Positions 1 to 5,968 of a stretch of 7,585 nucleotides of DNA are shown piece by piece; position 1 is the stretch's first letter; each line of letters begins with the position of its first letter. The stretch covers positions 1-7,585 of the forward strand of contig SLSE01000013.1 in the NCBI GenBank assembly GCA_007130585.1, written 5' to 3'. Source of the DNA: Syntrophomonadaceae bacterium (lineage in GTDB: Bacteria > Bacillota > Dethiobacteria > DTU022). The notes beneath the pieces are model-generated. The model searched no databases, was not told the origin of the DNA, and worked only from the letters and a program-made list of their open reading frames with translations. The translations under genes were made by a program, and so were the position numbers.

Positions 1-33
1 CTTACGCCCGAACAGAGACCTCTTTCCTTACCC

Positions 34-53
34 TATCCAGTTTTCAAAGAACG
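34..53 (-). promoter_or_regulatory. boxA-type antitermination site in an rRNA leader
   Basis: Read on the minus strand, 44-53 is CGTTCTTTGA, followed directly by AAAACTGGAT. This matches the boxA motif with its downstream extension seen in leaders and 16S-23S spacers of Gram-positive rRNA operons, where NusB and S10 (NusE) bind the nascent RNA and prevent premature termination. It lies about 50 bases downstream of the leftward promoter at 99-137. Bases 1-33 would be the rest of the leader. Because the promoter precedes it and no 16S gene lies to its right, a leader is more likely than a 16S-23S spacer. Confidence 0.65.
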
Positions 54-98
54 TTTTAACGGCATTTGGCTGCTGCTTTTTGCCGGTTCATTCTTTAG

Positions 99-137
99 TG
101 CAAGAATTATATTAACACGGGTCATATTTACTGTCAA
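99..137 (-). promoter_or_regulatory. Probable rRNA operon promoter (sigma-A type), firing leftward
   Basis: On the minus strand a perfect -35 box TTGACA (132-137) is followed after exactly 17 bases by TAATAT (109-114), a 4-of-6 match to the -10 consensus. An overlapping perfect TATAAT (106-111) lies at a less usual spacing of 20. Transcription would start near 99-102 and run toward the left edge. The DNA upstream of the -35 box has an A/T tract at 141-146 and a very A/T-rich block at 161-180, as expected for an UP-type element. The boxA-like leader just downstream makes an rRNA operon the most likely target. The rRNA gene is outside the window, so this assignment is inference. Confidence 0.7.
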
Positions 138-194
138 GGCAAAAAAGAGCGATTCTGGAATTTAAATTTACTTTTATTTTACAGGCCCTGCGAG

Positions 195-230
195 TGCCCA
201 ATTTATTGTTAAATAGCCATTAATTGGGCA
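195..230. repeat. 9-bp perfect inverted repeat between divergent transcription units
   Basis: TGCCCAATT (195-203) and AATTGGGCA (222-230) are exact reverse complements separated by 18 bases. Neither strand has a T-run after the stem, so it is not an intrinsic terminator. It sits between the leftward rRNA-type promoter and the acuA start, about 125 bases upstream of acuA. It could be an operator for a dimeric regulator or a hairpin in the acuA leader RNA; the sequence does not decide. The rest of the 354-base stretch before acuA holds the leftward rRNA signals and no gene. I found neither a convincing plus-strand promoter nor a cre (CcpA) site there. Confidence 0.45.
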
Positions 231-354
231 AATCAAAAGCTTGAGATTTTGTCCTGGCGGAGCAGTTAGCTGCAGCCTGATGAATATGCACGGCCGGCAA
301 ATTTAGAAGGATTTCGAACAAGAATGGACAATTATATATAAGAGGTGAGTATAA

Positions 355-1020
355 ATGAACGATAAAGAGTGTCAATTGGAAAAAGCTTTTAACAAACCAC
401 CCTCTGACAGCGTCAGTACTGTTTTGCCCACCGCCCTCGGGCGCCTGCATATCAGGGGACCGGTAAAACCCGAAGACCTGGAAAAGTACCGTCTTGCGGA
501 AGGATTGTGCTGTTTCAGGCCTCCGGCACGCCAGCATCAATCTCTTGTTGACCTGGCCCGCCAGGACGACGGTCTCGTTTTCACTGCAACTGTTGCTGAT
601 TTTATTATATCATATGTAACATTCCAAAAACCAGATTATCCATGGTGGCAGAAAAGATGCTTTCCCCAACTGCTGGAGCTGGGCAGCATTGAGACAGATC
701 CTTCCTGGCGTAAAATGGGCATCAGCACAGCCCTGATGGAAGGTGTATTTGACAATCCCGATTTTACTTATTTTGAAGACTTTATCGTAATCGCTGTCCA
801 GTTTATCCAGAGCTGGGACCTGAAGAACACAGGCATGTCACCGTGGACATACCGGCAGTTTATGCTTGATTTCTTTAAAAAATTCGATTTTGTAACCTGG
901 GAAACAGTCGATCCGGAAATACGCGAACACCCCTGCAATATACTCCTGGCCCGCGTGGGCGGTAAAACCGGGCTAAAAAGCGTAAAACACTTCACAAACT
1001 GCTGCCTGGGCACAAATTAG
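355..1020 (+). CDS. acuA: AcuA-type protein N-acetyltransferase (GNAT) acting on acetyl-CoA synthetase
   Basis: This 221-residue protein resembles Bacillus AcuA (about 210 residues) along its length. AcuA uses acetyl-CoA to acetylate the catalytic lysine of acetyl-CoA synthetase in the cytoplasm, switching it off. Recognisable stretches are GPVKPEDLEKY (35-45), FRPPARQHQSLVDLA (54-68), a GNAT motif A-like segment LELGSIETDPSWRKMGIS (107-124), WDLK (154-157) and the C-terminal HP-x5-AR block (192-200). In motif A the usual R-x-x-G-x-G/A reads RKMGIS, with Ser in the last position. The N-terminus is a few residues longer than in Bacillus. AGAGGTGA (341-348) lies six bases before the ATG and supports this start. 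The probable target acsA begins 106 bases downstream on the same strand, which strengthens the call. The usual companions acuB and acuC are not in the window. Confidence 0.85.
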   Translation: MNDKECQLEKAFNKPPSDSVSTVLPTALGRLHIRGPVKPEDLEKYRLAEGLCCFRPPARQHQSLVDLARQDDGLVFTATVADFIISYVTFQKPDYPWWQKRCFPQLLELGSIETDPSWRKMGISTALMEGVFDNPDFTYFEDFIVIAVQFIQSWDLKNTGMSPWTYRQFMLDFFKKFDFVTWETVDPEIREHPCNILLARVGGKTGLKSVKHFTNCCLGTN

Positions 1021-1126
1021 GGAACAGACAATCAAGCAGATTTTATTGCCTGAATGTTAAAGGAATTGGATACTTTGCGGCGAATACATTTTATATCCCA
1101 CACTGTACCTATAGGAGGTAATTTGT

Positions 1127-3076
1127 ATGACAGAATCCAACAACAAAGATATTTTCAGCGAAGACCAGGTAAAGCCGTTTCAACCCCCTGAGGATTTCAA
1201 AGCATCAGCCCAGGTTAAAGATGACGGCCTTTACAAAAAGGCTGAAAAGGATAAATTGGCCTTTTGGGCCGACATGGCAGAGAATTTAGACTGGACTAAA
1301 AAATGGGATCAGGTCCTGGACGATAGCAACCCGCCTTATTTTAAGTGGTTCGTTAACGGCAAGATCAACGTGTCGGCCAACTGCATCGACCGGCATATCG
1401 AAAACGGCCTCGGTGATAAAAAGGCGATCGTTTTTGAAGGCGAGCAGGGTGATACTGCCAGCCTGACTTACAGTGAACTGCTAAAAGAAGTCAACAAGTT
1501 TAGTAATGTCCTGCGTGAGCTGGGGGTATCCAGCGGCGATACGGTAACTCTCTGGATGCCCATGATCCCGGAAGCAGTTGTGGCAATGCTGGCCTGCACC
1601 CGGGTGGGCGCTGTGCACAGCGTGGTTTTTGGCGGTTTCAGCCCCGATTCCCTCAAAGACCGGATCCTGGACTCGAAATCAAAAGTACTGATCACTGCCG
1701 ACGGCGCAAACCGCAAGGGCAAGGTGCTACCGATGATAGGGGCGGCTGCTGAAGCCCTGGAAGATTGCCCGAGCATCGAGAAAGTTATAATTGTTGAACG
1801 CTCCGGAGCGGATTACGATCCAATAGAGGGCCGAGACCTGCGCTGGGAAGACCTGATGAAAGACGCAGAAGAAGACTTCAGCCCGGTTGAGATGGACGCC
1901 GAAGATCCGCTATTTATCCTTTACAGCAGCGGTACTACCGGCAAACCCAAGGGCATCCTGCATACTACCGGCGGTTACCTGGTCGGCGTAAACACAACAC
2001 ACCGGTATGTTTTCGACCACAGGGATGACGATATCTTCTGGTGCACCGCCGATATCGGGTGGATCACGGGGCACAGCTATATAGTATACGGCCCGTTGTC
2101 CAACGGTTCGACCGTATTCATGTACGAGGGAACCCCCGATTATCCGAAAAGAGACCGTTTCTGGGAGCTGGTAGAAAAATACAAGATCACTGTTTTCTAT
2201 ACCGCCCCAACGGCAATCCGCTCGTTTATGCGCTGGGGAAACCACTTTCCCGAGGGCAGGGATCTTTCAAGCCTGCGCCTGCTCGGTTCGGTCGGAGAGC
2301 CGATTAATCCTGAAGCCTGGCTCTGGTATCACGAGCATATCGGTAAAGGCAAATGTCCGATAGTGGATACCTGGTGGCAGACAGAAACTGGAATGATCAT
2401 GATCACGCCGCTGCCCGGCGTAACGCCATTAAAGCCCGGATCGGCTACCAAACCTTTCCCGGGTATCGATGCCGAGGTAGTCGACGATCAGGGCGAGCCG
2501 AGCAAACCGGGTCAGCGGGGATTCCTGGTTGTCAAATCACCATGGCCGGCAATGCTGCGCACCCTTTACGAAGACCCGGATCGTTATGAAAACACCTACT
2601 GGAAGCAGTATCCCGGCCTTTATTTTACAGGTGACGGAGCCTGGAAGGATGAGCAGGGTTATTTCTGGATCATGGGCCGGGTCGATGATGTTCTGAACGT
2701 ATCCGGGCACAGGATCGGCACGATGGAAGTTGAAAGCGCCCTGGTAGACCACAGGGATGTCGCGGAGGCTGCCGTAATCGGCAAGGTTCACGAAGTAAAA
2801 GGGCACGCCATAACCGCTTTCGTCACCCTGAAGGAGGGCGTTGAAGGAAGCGAGGAGCTGGTCAAAGAGTTAAAGGCTCACGTTGGCAAAAAAATCGGCG
2901 CCATCGCCAGGCCGGAAGAAGTCTTCTTCACTTACGAGCTTCCGAAAACCCGCAGCGGAAAAATTATGCGCCGCCTGCTGCGTGATATTGCCGAACAGCG
3001 GGACCTGGGGGATGTAACAACCCTGATGGATCCGGATGTTGTGGCCTCTATTAAAGAGGAGTACAAGGGCAGTTAA
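1127..3076 (+). CDS. acsA: Acetyl-CoA synthetase (AMP-forming acetate--CoA ligase)
   Basis: The 649-residue cytoplasmic enzyme converts acetate, ATP and CoA to acetyl-CoA, AMP and pyrophosphate through an acetyl-adenylate. Its length is typical of the Acs family. Seen in order: an N-terminal ACAS-type cap with WFVNGKINVSANCIDRH (74-90); the P-loop-like A3 motif YSSGTTGKPKG (266-276); VDTWWQTETG (413-422), whose first Trp (W416) matches the residue that keeps the acyl pocket acetate-sized in Acs enzymes; TGDGAWKD (501-508); the hinge motif GRVDDVLNVSGHRI (517-530); and PKTRSGKIMRR (606-616) with catalytic Lys612. That lysine is the site AcuA-type enzymes acetylate, and acuA lies directly upstream. 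A strong AGGAGGT (1113-1119) seven bases before the ATG fixes the start. An intrinsic terminator follows at 3122-3161. Acs versus a close acyl-CoA ligase such as PrpE is decided by W416 and the acuA neighbour. Confidence 0.95.
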   Translation: MTESNNKDIFSEDQVKPFQPPEDFKASAQVKDDGLYKKAEKDKLAFWADMAENLDWTKKWDQVLDDSNPPYFKWFVNGKINVSANCIDRHIENGLGDKKAIVFEGEQGDTASLTYSELLKEVNKFSNVLRELGVSSGDTVTLWMPMIPEAVVAMLACTRVGAVHSVVFGGFSPDSLKDRILDSKSKVLITADGANRKGKVLPMIGAAAEALEDCPSIEKVIIVERSGADYDPIEGRDLRWEDLMKDAEEDFSPVEMDAEDPLFILYSSGTTGKPKGILHTTGGYLVGVNTTHRYVFDHRDDDIFWCTADIGWITGHSYIVYGPLSNGSTVFMYEGTPDYPKRDRFWELVEKYKITVFYTAPTAIRSFMRWGNHFPEGRDLSSLRLLGSVGEPINPEAWLWYHEHIGKGKCPIVDTWWQTETGMIMITPLPGVTPLKPGSATKPFPGIDAEVVDDQGEPSKPGQRGFLVVKSPWPAMLRTLYEDPDRYENTYWKQYPGLYFTGDGAWKDEQGYFWIMGRVDDVLNVSGHRIGTMEVESALVDHRDVAEAAVIGKVHEVKGHAITAFVTLKEGVEGSEELVKELKAHVGKKIGAIARPEEVFFTYELPKTRSGKIMRRLLRDIAEQRDLGDVTTLMDPDVVASIKEEYKGS

Positions 3077-3121
3077 AGCTTAGAAATAAATAAATTCAGA
3101 TCTGAAGGTTCGTCATGACAG

Positions 3122-3161
3122 AAGGGGCATCGTTCCGAACGGGAGATGCCCCTTAGTTTTT
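3122..3161 (+). terminator. Intrinsic terminator of acuA-acsA
   Basis: A perfect 10-bp stem pairs AAGGGGCATC (3122-3131) with GATGCCCCTT (3145-3154), followed by AG and five Ts (3157-3161). It starts 45 bases after the acsA stop codon. On the minus strand the hairpin is not followed by a T-run, so it should act mainly on acsA transcripts and not on convergent tyrS. Confidence 0.9.
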
Positions 3162-3209
3162 GCCGGTTATTTCAGCAGTTTTTTTATAACCCGCCCTGGT
3201 TTAAAGCTT

Positions 3210-4421
3210 TCAGGTTATCCTGACCCGGGCAAACTTACGCTTTCCGACCTGGATAACCTGTTCTTTCTTTTCGGTCAGGGCAAGGTCTATTGATTCTACC
3301 GTTTGCCCGTCAATTTTCACGCCGTTCTGCTGGATCAGGCGCCGGGCTTCACTTTTGCTCGGTGCCAGTCCGGAATCGACCATTACATTGATTATTCCGG
3401 CAGGGGATGAATACTCGTATGAATCCATTTCGCTGGGCATCTCTCTTTTTTGGAATACCTGCCTGAACTGCGTTTCAGCTTCCGAGGCAGCTTCGCTGCC
3501 GTGGTAAAGGGAAACAATTTCACGAGCCAGGCGCATTTTCACGTCACGGGGATGAGTTTTTTCATTCTTCAAGTCTTCCAATATTGCATCTGTCTCCGCA
3601 GAAGGCAGGGTGGTAGCCAACCGGAAATATTCTTCCATAGCATCATCGGAAATAGACATTGCTTTCCCGTATATCTGTCCCGGAGGTTCTGTTATGCCGA
3701 TGTAATTACCGAGGCTTTTACTCATTTTATGAACGCCGTCTGTACCCACCAGGATCGGCATGGTAAAGGCAACCTGTGGCTCGTATCCGTACTCTCTCTG
3801 CAGATGACGCCCCATGAGCAGGTTAAACTTTTGTTCCGTAGCTCCAAATTCTATGTCGGCATTTATGGCAATTGAATCGTAACCCTGCATCAGGGGATAG
3901 AAAAATTCATGAATGCCGATTGCCGTATTTTCTTTATAGCGTTTTGAAAAATCTTCTCTTTCCATCATCCTGGCAACCGTCAGGGTGGAAGCCAGTTGAA
4001 TAACATCGGCAAAATTCAATTTTGCCAGCCACTCGCTGTTAAAAACCATTTCCGTTTTATCAGGGTCAAGGATATGAAAGATCTGTTCCTGGTAAGTGCG
4101 GGCATTAGCCAGCACTTCTTCTTCCGAGAGCTGTTTGCGCATTTCCGAACGCCCGGTGGGATCGCCCACCCGGCCGGTAAAATCACCCAGAATAATGATA
4201 ATATGGTGGCCGAGTTCCTGGAATTGGCGCAGTTTATGGAGGACCACGGCATGTCCAAGGTGCAGGTCGGGAGCGGATGGGTCAATGCCCAGCTTGCAGC
4301 GAAGCGGCTTGTTTTCGGCCACACTTTTTTCCAGCTTTTTTTTGAATTCCTCTTCTGTTATTATTTCAGCGGTGTTTTCGGCAAGTATTTTATACTGTTC
4401 CGCTGCGCTTATAAAGCTCAT
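3210..4421 (-). CDS. tyrS: Tyrosyl-tRNA synthetase, type 2 (TyrZ-like)
   Basis: This 403-residue class I aminoacyl-tRNA synthetase charges tRNA-Tyr with tyrosine in the cytoplasm. The Rossmann-fold catalytic core carries the HIGH-type signature as HLGH (54-57), the tyrosine-site pattern Y175-x3-Q179-x2-D182 and KMSKS (232-236). A C-terminal S4 RNA-binding domain covers about 338-400. The segment around GDFTGRVGDPTGRS (79-92) and the PDLHLGHAVVLHKL stretch (51-64) fit the type 2 branch (Bacillus TyrZ) better than type 1 TyrS. The ATG is preceded by a G-run (4431-4436) nine bases upstream, an acceptable binding site. The gene converges on acsA and diverges from the MBL-fold gene. I see no T-box (no GGTGG-ACCGCG-type element) in the 220 bases upstream and no clear T-tract terminator downstream, where only a weak 6-bp repeat (3165-3170 with 3186-3191) occurs. 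Confidence 0.95.
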   Translation of the reverse strand: MSFISAAEQYKILAENTAEIITEEEFKKKLEKSVAENKPLRCKLGIDPSAPDLHLGHAVVLHKLRQFQELGHHIIIILGDFTGRVGDPTGRSEMRKQLSEEEVLANARTYQEQIFHILDPDKTEMVFNSEWLAKLNFADVIQLASTLTVARMMEREDFSKRYKENTAIGIHEFFYPLMQGYDSIAINADIEFGATEQKFNLLMGRHLQREYGYEPQVAFTMPILVGTDGVHKMSKSLGNYIGITEPPGQIYGKAMSISDDAMEEYFRLATTLPSAETDAILEDLKNEKTHPRDVKMRLAREIVSLYHGSEAASEAETQFRQVFQKREMPSEMDSYEYSSPAGIINVMVDSGLAPSKSEARRLIQQNGVKIDGQTVESIDLALTEKKEQVIQVGKRKFARVRIT

Positions 4422-4641
4422 TAACTTATACCCCCCGTAATTGTTAGCAAGTAATTTTTCATCCCTGTTATTTTATCATATCTTTACCATACAGAGAAAA
4501 CCGATTTTTTCTGAGATTATTAAGTTACCGGCCCGGAGATGACTGCACAGGAAGGATTCGGCAGGCCGGCAGTAGAAGTATGCGCAAAATGAGTGTCGTG
4601 TCAGGCAGTATGGCTAACACTTAACAAAGGCGGATTCGTTG
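4422..4641. other. Divergent intergenic region between tyrS and the MBL-fold gene
   Basis: This stretch should contain both start regions. On the minus strand an A/T-rich segment with TATGATAAAAT (about 4466-4476) could supply a -10 box for tyrS, but no good -35 box lies at the right distance. On the plus strand I found no convincing promoter. No T-box, riboswitch or reading frame of note is visible. Confidence 0.3.
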
Positions 4642-5496
4642 ATGCTAATAAAGAAAACCTGCGGTGATGTCACCGAGTTTAAAGCCGCCCGGACCCTGCT
4701 GGGCCGGCCGGTCTACATAACCCATTTTTTTTACCTGGACGGCCTGTTAATTGACACAGGACCCAGGCATAATGCCAGGGAAGTTTTTGAGGCTCTACGC
4801 AACCTGCCCCTGGAAAAAGTGGTAATTACTCACCAGCATGAAGACCATACGGGAAACTGCAATATGTTGAGCAGGGAAATGGGAGTTCCCGTTTACGCCC
4901 ACCCAGAAACTATTCGCGTTATGTCCAGCCCCCCTGACATTGAAATCTACCGCAAAATCATGTGGGGAGATTCACCTCCGGCGGAAGCTTTTCCCCTGGG
5001 GCAAAGTGTTTCGGCCGGGCCGTACACTTTACAGGCAATACACACCGGCGGCCACTCCAAAGATCACGTCTGTTACTATGAACCTTCTAACGGATGGCTC
5101 TTTTCCGGAGATCTCTACCTGGGAGAAAACCTGACCGGCTTCATGATCGGGGAGAATATTGTTGAACACCTAACCAGCCTGCAAAAGCTGATTGCGCTCA
5201 AGCCCAGCCTTTTATTCTGCGGCCTGAAAGGCCGCCTTGATAATGGCACTGAAAGGCTTAAACGCAAATATGACTGCTGGTGGGATCTCTGCACAAGGGT
5301 GACTGATCTTTATGAAGCGGGGAAAAGCCACCGGGAAATCTTTTCCAAGGTCTTCGGCAGGGAAATACTATTTTACTACTTTTCGCAATCGAACTGGGGA
5401 CGGCGCTACATGCTCAGGTCAATCATCAACAATATAGAATACTTTAAAGCAGCCCAAAAAAAAGAATCCCTTTCGGGATTCAGGCAAAATCTATAA
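4642..5496 (+). CDS. Metallo-beta-lactamase-fold metal-dependent hydrolase, atypical last metal site
   Basis: The 284-residue protein has the MBL-fold order of motifs: LLIDTGPRHN (35-44), the zinc motif HQHEDH (64-69), third His H138 in HTGGHSKDH (134-142) and bridging Asp D157 in FSGDLYLG (154-161). Where the family normally has its final His in a GH-G or CxH-K-G turn after strand LLFC, this protein reads CGLKGRLDNG (193-202), with Leu195 in the expected place. The C-terminal third is helical and may close over the active site. The substrate cannot be told; members include glyoxalase II-like and other thioester or phosphoester hydrolases. ATG 4642 is chosen because AAAGGCGG (4626-4633) lies eight bases upstream; an in-frame TTG directly before it (4639) is possible. 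The gene stands alone and runs head-on into rnpB, whose terminator is encoded in its last codons. No plus-strand terminator is seen. Confidence 0.8.
   Translation: MLIKKTCGDVTEFKAARTLLGRPVYITHFFYLDGLLIDTGPRHNAREVFEALRNLPLEKVVITHQHEDHTGNCNMLSREMGVPVYAHPETIRVMSSPPDIEIYRKIMWGDSPPAEAFPLGQSVSAGPYTLQAIHTGGHSKDHVCYYEPSNGWLFSGDLYLGENLTGFMIGENIVEHLTSLQKLIALKPSLLFCGLKGRLDNGTERLKRKYDCWWDLCTRVTDLYEAGKSHREIFSKVFGREILFYYFSQSNWGRRYMLRSIINNIEYFKAAQKKESLSGFRQNL
5456..5481 (-). terminator. Intrinsic terminator of rnpB, inside the 3' end of the MBL gene
   Basis: On the minus strand GAATCCC (5475-5481) pairs with GGGATTC (5464-5470) around a GAAA tetraloop, followed by eight Ts (5456-5463). This is a textbook intrinsic terminator about 16 bases past the mature 3' end of RNase P RNA. 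It lies wholly within the coding region of the convergent MBL-fold gene, where the A-run and stem encode residues of its C-terminus (about 272-280). Confidence 0.9.
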
Positions 5497-5883
5497 GGAA
5501 CCGAGCAAACGCATAAGCCGAGTTCTGTTCTTCCCGGTTTATACAAACCGGAGAAGCAGCAGCCATCTATCTCGGATACCAGTTGCCTGGTATCTCAAGC
5601 GACCTAACCCGAGGAGTCGGCGGGCAACCTCATCCCCCTCCTATTTGGTCTTGCTCCGGGTGGGGTTTACCTAGCGGGCCGGTCTCCCGGCCCCTGGTGC
5701 GCTCTTACCGCACCGTTGCATCCTTACCCGGCATTTTAGTGCCGGGCGGTATATTTTCTGTGGCACTGGCCTTAAGGTCACCCTCACTGGGCGTTACCCA
5801 GCACCCTGCCCTGCGGAGCTCGGACTTTCCTCGAGAAGCACCTTGCGGTCTTCTTCCCGCGGCTGCCTGGCTTACTCGGTTCC
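5497..5883 (-). ncRNA. rnpB: RNase P RNA (M1-like ribozyme), type A architecture
   Basis: This is the catalytic RNA of RNase P, which with the RnpA protein removes 5' leaders from pre-tRNAs. On the minus strand the hallmark 5' block GAGGAAAGTCCGAGCTCC (5815-5832) is present. So are GCCACAGAAAATATACC (5749-5765), the GGAGCAAGACCAAATAGG stretch near 5640-5660, the P18 hairpin with a GCAA loop (5575-5594) and the 3' block ACAGAACTCGGCTTATG (5512-5528). The ends are set by helix P1: GGAACCGAG (5875-5883) pairs perfectly with CTCGGTTCC (5497-5505). The order of elements, including P13/P14 and P18, parallels the E. coli type A RNA rather than the Bacillus type B form. It has its own promoter (5902-5930) and terminator (5456-5481). 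A long plus-strand open frame across it is not a gene. Confidence 0.97.
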
Positions 5884-5901
5884 CTTTCAGTTACCATAAT
5901 A

Positions 5902-5930
5902 ATTATAGCACCGGGCACCGTCCCTGTCAA
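5902..5930 (-). promoter_or_regulatory. Consensus sigma-A promoter of rnpB
   Basis: On the minus strand a perfect TTGACA (5925-5930) and a perfect TATAAT (5902-5907) are separated by the optimal 17 bases. The start point is predicted at 5894-5895, about 11 bases before helix P1 of RNase P RNA. This is one of the strongest possible housekeeping promoters, fitting an abundant stable RNA. The first two Ts of the -35 box also belong to the T-tract of the upstream terminator. Confidence 0.93.
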
Positions 5931-5964
5931 AAAAGCGGATTACCCACGGCAAGGGCGCAATCCG
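5929..5964 (-). terminator. Intrinsic terminator of the coaD-sepM operon, merging into the rnpB -35 box
   Basis: On the minus strand CGGATT (5959-5964) pairs with AATCCG (5936-5941), and the stem continues imperfectly inward through the G/C-rich bases 5942-5958. One C later follows a run of six Ts (5929-5934). It begins four bases after the stop codon of the SepM-like gene. Its last two Ts are the first two bases of the rnpB TTGACA box. Confidence 0.75.
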
Positions 5965-5968
5965 GGCA

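Noticed and set aside
311..345. TATATA-type -10 box just before the acuA binding site
   Set aside because: No acceptable -35 box lies at the right distance, and the start point would fall within the ribosome binding site.
220..540. 106-codon minus-strand open frame overlapping the acuA start
   Set aside because: It covers the acuA binding site and N-terminus in antisense, resembles no known protein, and acuA itself is well supported.
1021..1126. Possible promoter for acsA alone in the acuA-acsA gap (TTGCCT, 17 bases, GATACT at about 1047-1075)
   Set aside because: Both boxes match consensus at only four of six places and no regulator site is nearby, so it is too weak to call.
1468..2806. 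Several 78-111 codon open frames inside acsA on both strands
   Set aside because: They are shadows of the long acsA reading frame, with no binding sites or recognisable protein features.
3095..3106. Perfect 12-bp palindrome TTCAGATCTGAA downstream of acsA
   Set aside because: It has no loop or T-run and lies between the stop codon and the real terminator; there is no support for a function.
3073..3209. 9-bp direct repeat TTAAAGCTT (3073-3081 and 3201-3209) bracketing the acsA-tyrS intergenic region
   Set aside because: It could suggest a target-site duplication, but no matching inverted ends or element-like content lie between the copies, and one copy overlaps the acsA stop codon. Chance is likely.
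3450..4440. Plus-strand and alternative-frame open frames over tyrS
   Set aside because: They are antisense or off-frame shadows of the unmistakable tyrosyl-tRNA synthetase gene.
4528..4570. CCGGCC / GGCCGG repeats upstream of the MBL-fold gene
   Set aside because: These are short G/C-only palindromes common in this DNA, with no T-run or regular spacing to suggest a terminator or operator.
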